Below, piece after piece: positions 60,191 through 64,000 of a DNA stretch of 64,000 nt (positions are counted from its first letter, which is position 1; every line of letters begins with the position of its first letter). Source of the stretch: Leucaena leucocephala. Lineage: Eukaryota; Streptophyta; Magnoliopsida; Fabales; Fabaceae. Position numbers and translations under genes: made by a program. The DNA is taken from contig CM073562.1 of assembly GCA_037074615.1 (NCBI GenBank), positions 5,379,001 through 5,443,000 of the forward strand. The letters run 5' to 3'. Below the pieces are notes generated by a model, which saw nothing but the letters and a program-made list of their open reading frames with translations, was not told the origin of the DNA and made no database searches.

Positions 60191-61411
60191 TCAAAGAAAC
60201 TCTTGAATGTAGTAAACATCTTCCATTGCAATAAATCCTGCTGTAACACTTGTTCCTATCACCAATACCATGATCTGTCCCCCAAATAATTCAAAAGACA
60301 ATTTAAATAATCATCAACTTAAACTAGTATACTTGTATCTATCAATTCAAATTATATAATCTAATCATAAATCTGAACCAGTGTATATATATATATATAT
60401 TGAACATGGATTCACTCGTTAAATTAAACCTATCACTACTGTATAGAATATTAAGGGAAATTAGCTATATTAAAAACTTGTAGCATGATTTAATTTTTAC
60501 AATAACCTATCATTATATAGGAAATTAGCTAGCTAAGGAAAAATCTGTTCCTAATTAAGGGAAAAACCAATCACAAAAATATTTTGAAACAAATCATAAA
60601 TTAGTCACATTTTTTTTTTTGCGATGGAATTTTATTATTTTTTCTTTCAGGTAGTAAATCACAGTAAATTAAAGAATGGCATGAGATTTACCCTCTCAAC
60701 AAAATCAAGCCCTCTGGTAAAGCGCTTTCCTGAGTCCACATTGAAGATTAAGAGTAATGTTCGAAAAAGGTTATATGTTAACCCAATCACTAATGTCACG
60801 ATCTTCAATCTACAGTTTAAAATAAGATAAAACTTAGATCAAATTCTTTACATCCATTTTGTTAAGGTTCTATATTAATGATACTGGAGAAGTTTGGATA
60901 ATTTACCAAAATTCAAGTCGATAATTTACTTTTTATTTTTGTAAAAGTTTTTGTAAGTTTTAAAGCATTAAGAATTAAGAAATCTATACAAATTCAATAA
61001 AAAACACAAAAAAAAAAAAAAAAAAACCGCACGATTTGCTACTCAAGAAATATTATAGAGTATTTGAATTAATAAAGGAAAAAGTATCAACTAAGAATTA
61101 AAATCAAAAGTTATCGATCAATCCATAATCGAAAAAGAGTTTCATATTTGTGATCGATTATCCAAGAATCTCTCTGATAAAAACAAATCACTAAACAGAT
61201 TAATAATTACGAACCGATAAGAAGGAAGACCTTTGAGCTTGATTTTAAGACCATAGCCATATTCTAACACTTGACGTTCTCTATCATTGGAAATGAAAAA
61301 GATAACAATCAGAAGAAGCACAAAGTTTATGGCCCTCAAAACCAGACGATGAGTTCTTGAAAGCGTTGAAGACGATGATGCTGAAACTGGGCTTTCCATT
61401 GCAGGCTTCAT
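60191..61411 (-). pseudogene. truncated CASP-like protein gene (CASPL4D type)
   Basis: Exons 61215-61411, 60692-60809 and 60191-60274, GT-AG introns, 132 codons. Exon 1 gives MKPAMESPVSAS, THRLVLRAINFVLLLIVIFF (membrane span 1) and KIKLKGLPSYR; exon 2 gives LKIVTLVIGLTYNLFRTLLL (span 2); exon 3 gives MVLVIGTSVTAGFIAMEDV (span 3), then stops at YYIQEFL. CASPL proteins are four-span plasma-membrane scaffold proteins related to Casparian strip proteins. After the stop, in the next frame, the lost end is still legible (SFFERQNAREILLFVALFI, aligning with SFFDMANASAGLLFVAFLF of the 63.7-kb gene), so a deletion with frame shift removed span 4. An upstream in-frame ATG at 61459 is possible. It may be a pseudogene or a three-span variant. 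Its last exon is the apparent source of the neighbouring tandem array. Confidence 0.65.
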
Positions 61412-61459
61412 TCTGCGAGGAGAAACATGGTGTGGTGTGATATATAATTTGTGCGCCAT

Positions 61460-63738
61460 TTATAACCTATAACAAGTTACGATGAGGATTATTAATATAT
61501 TAAGATTCCATAGTACTATTAAAATACTAACACGATTCCTAAATAAATATAAGTATTAATAATATTTTTAATACTTTTTTTAACAAGGGTAAATGTAATT
61601 TTTTTATTAATTTAAGGTATTTCTTAACATGCGATAATGAGAAACAAATAACTTACATATAAAAATATATCAATGATACATTAGAATAGTTTACTTTCAA
61701 AATAGTTTGCTGGATCGAGTTGGAACTAGATTGACCCAAAATTTGTGGTCGAGGCAGAATTATTAAATTTGAAAGCTGGCTCGTTGCTGTATGGAATCTG
61801 ACCAGATAATTATATATTTCACCCAAAAATAAAATAGGTAATCTAATATACATGTCCAAATTAAATATTATACTTTGTATTGACTTCTGCTTATATAAAG
61901 GGCAAAATGTGCAGTGTGCATACTACTAAAAAATTAGCTTTCATAACGCTACTTTACAGTAGTATCTGTAAAAAAACGAGGTACGGTATCCTTTTTGTAA
62001 TTAAATTATTAAAAATTTATTTTTAAAGATAGTTTTTTAAAAAATCGCTATAAAAAATTCTTTTAACTGTGGTTATTTTAAAAAGTATCATAAAAAAATT
62101 ACTTTTAACATCCACTTTTATAAAACTATCATTAAAAATAAAATTTTAAGGCACTTTTTGGTAAAGCTATTGTTAAATATTTTTGAAATTTTATAACTTT
62201 ATTGTAATGAATATTTTTATAATTTTATAGTTACTAAATTCTATCCCATTCTAAATTTTAATGACAACCAAAGATTAATAATTTCTTTTAGTTTCCAATG
62301 TCACCACCCACTTGTCACCATCGTACTTGTCATTACTATTTGTTAGTTTTCTTTTCTTTTGACTATTTTTCTCTTAACTCCTTCAACTATACACTTCTTG
62401 AAATCTCTTGCCATCTTATCAGGAGGAGTTATAAGGGTATCAATAGTAGAAACTTCTAGATCTTCAACTCCTTTACTAGATCTTCGTCCAATACTCTTGG
62501 TGACTGTAGCCATGGTAGCTGTTGGTTGATAATGGTTTACGGACCTTATGGAAAGGAGTTAAAATTTTTTTAATAGTATAAGCTTTTATATTTTTAACTT
62601 TTTTACTGTATCTTCAATTTCTTCTTTAGGTTTAGTCTAATACTTCCAATAAGGGTGCATGAGGTGGTTGACAATGATTATTGGCCTAGGGACTTTTAAT
62701 AGCGATTAATAATATAATTGTCGTTAAAAATCACTTTTTATGGCGGTTATAAAACTGTTGTGAAATTATTCAATTTATTACAGCGTTAGCATTGACATTG
62801 CTCCTAAAACTGCAGAGAAAAGTTTTTTTGAACTGTAGTAAAAGACTTTTTTACAGTAGTGGTACTTAATGCATATAATTGAGAGTATTTTTTGCTTATA
62901 CCTGATACCAAGAAACACCTTTTGAGTTTAGAGAGAGTGATATTTAAAATTTACAAATTATATATAAACAGGATACGCTATACAACTTTGGCGCATTTTT
63001 AAAACTGTGCCTGGCATTTAGATTTCACATTTAAACGTGTACATATATTTTTATACCATATTGATATTATTGATTTGGATCAATAATTTAAAGTCTCAAT
63101 CTGACTTTTTAATTATGACTTTATGATTTACAAGGTAAATATGTGATATGAGTTTTGTGTTAACTTGCGTGAACGGGTTTATCAATTATAAATCCAATCA
63201 AGGAAGATATTGCTTAATATTAACAAAAGTGGACCGTTATCTTGTGCACTGTACTGTATAAGTAAATAATGAACCGGGAATATAATCTTCACATCTTCTA
63301 AAGAGCTAAAGAGCATGTAACTTTTTGTATATTATACGCTTTGTATTGATAGTTTCTTTTGCCAGCATTTTATATTAATATCTAACGATATTAAATATTT
63401 AATATTATTAGTATTAGGAAGGAAAAATTATATTTGGTCTTGATCAATTTTGCCCTTACCCACTCAGTTCTTAGCTGCCATATCTGTTTTTTCTTTTGGT
63501 TAAATAGCTATCATATCTTTTTTACTTTATTCAAGCAATCTACATCGATCCAAGGAGACATACAAAAGCGAACCTAATGTTGAGTACTATAAAACATCAT
63601 TATAGCATTTATCCATTGATATATTTAAAACAAATACAAATTAAAAACAAATTTGTATAAATTAAAAATATATATATACATCGCTGAGAAGATTATAGGG
63701 AACGAAAACAAAAGAAGTAATTAGATGAATTAATTTAA
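61460..63738. other. intergenic between two CASPL4D-type genes
   Basis: Mostly occupied by a degenerate CACTA-like element (61921-62861). No other coding exon seen. Confidence 0.5.
61921..62861. mobile_element. degenerate non-autonomous CACTA-like element
   Basis: The right end read inversely is CACTACTGTAAAAAAGTC; the left end is TACTACTAAAAAATTAGC. Subterminal text in both arms repeats motifs such as TAACTGTGGTTAT, TTATGGCGGTTATAAAAC and (A)CTTTACAGTAGT. The interior (about 62280-62660) contains repeated CAACTCCTTTACTAGATCTT and GATCTTCAACTCC segments. No transposase seen. The CACTA assignment is from the termini; target duplication not clear. Confidence 0.5.
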
Positions 63739-63945
63739 TTAAGCTTTTTTGGGCAAAGCATAGGAGGTGTAAACAGAAGCTATGGCAGTGAATAGAAATG
63801 CAACAAACAGAAGACCTGCAGAAGCATTTGCCATATCAAAGAAGCTGTCAAAAGGAAGCCCTATTAAGTCTTTAAAGGCACTGTGCACATCTAGGGTTGC
63901 ACCAAATCCTGCTGCCGCTCCTGTTGCTAATAGGTATGATATCAT
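63739..63945 (-). CDS. CASP-like protein, CASPL4D type, last exon (gene continues past the right edge)
   Basis: A 68-codon terminal exon after a good acceptor (GGGCAG|ATGATATC). It reads MISYLLATGAAAGFGATLDV (membrane span 3), then LIGLPFDSFFDMANASAG, LLFVAFLFTAIASVYTSYAL (span 4) and the closing PKKA. The ISYLLxTGAAAGFGA and FFDMANASA...SYALPKK blocks are the signature end of CASPL4D-group proteins, small four-span plasma-membrane scaffolds of the CASP/MARVEL family. The first Met is internal; earlier exons lie beyond base 64000. Same orientation as the truncated relative at 60.2-61.4 kb, so the pair is probably a tandem duplication. Confidence 0.85.
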   Translation of the reverse strand: MISYLLATGAAAGFGATLDVHSAFKDLIGLPFDSFFDMANASAGLLFVAFLFTAIASVYTSYALPKKA

Positions 63946-64000
63946 CTGCCCACAAAAATAATAATATAAGAATTAATAATGTTATTGATGTTGAATCATG

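Noticed and set aside
60016..60249. 77-aa minus-strand open frame as a separate gene
   Set aside because: It is the shifted frame of the CASPL4D-like last exon; its middle part aligns with the lost fourth membrane span.

Overview
The window is nuclear DNA from a flowering plant, most probably a eudicot. It is very AT-rich between genes, its genes have GT-AG introns, and its gene families are plant-specific: a DYW-type PPR protein, a nuclear-encoded chloroplast ClpP, vegetative-type actin, a GH17-X8 glucanase and CASP-like proteins. The species cannot be named from sequence alone. No CRISPR array, bacterial-style operon, tRNA or rRNA gene was recognised.

Layout. 1-3 kb: a decayed LINE reverse transcriptase (+), a Stowaway-type MITE, and the first exon (-) of a small plastid-type protein whose other exons are not in view. 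4.5-7.2 kb: an intronless 884-aa PPR-DYW gene (-). 9.1-13.8 kb: a five-exon CLPP3 gene (+), divergent from the PPR gene, with one GC-AG intron. 15.7-23.2 kb: a tandem segmental duplication (offset about 4.2-4.35 kb), each half carrying a two-exon methyl-CpG-binding-domain-like gene (-); copy 2 is intact and copy 1 has a damaged N-terminus. 23.2-29.1 kb: AT-rich DNA with MITEs, a SINE and two orphan GC-richer islands. 29.2-32.8 kb: a four-exon secreted beta-1,3-glucanase with an X8 domain (+). 37.6-38.3 kb: an intronless plant protein of unknown function (+). 46.05-47.9 kb: a four-exon ENTH-domain protein (+), tail-to-tail with a four-coding-exon actin gene (-, 48.3-50.8 kb) that has a 1.1-kb leader intron and a Tourist-like MITE inside one coding-region intron. 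54.6-55.0 kb: an orphan membrane-protein exon. 57.6-59.4 kb: a 208-bp tandem array. 60.2-61.4 kb: a truncated CASP-like (CASPL4D-type) gene. 63.7 kb to the right edge: the last exon of a second CASPL4D-type gene that continues beyond the window.

The most unusual structure is the tandem array at 57.6-59.4 kb. Each unit of about 208 bp carries, on the minus strand, a decayed copy of the last exon of the neighbouring CASPL4D-like gene. Units 1-3 are repeated as units 4-6, which gives a higher-order trimer of about 626 bp. A coding exon therefore appears to have seeded a small satellite next to its parent gene.

Repeats explain much of the rest: at least four copies of one long CT-rich MITE family, three Stowaway-type MITEs, one Tourist-like MITE, two SINE-like families, a degenerate CACTA-like element, a Copia-type LTR/PBS relic and many (TA)n and (GT)n microsatellites. 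The genes are mostly unrelated single-copy loci. The only functional clusters are the MBD-like tandem pair and the CASPL4D group.
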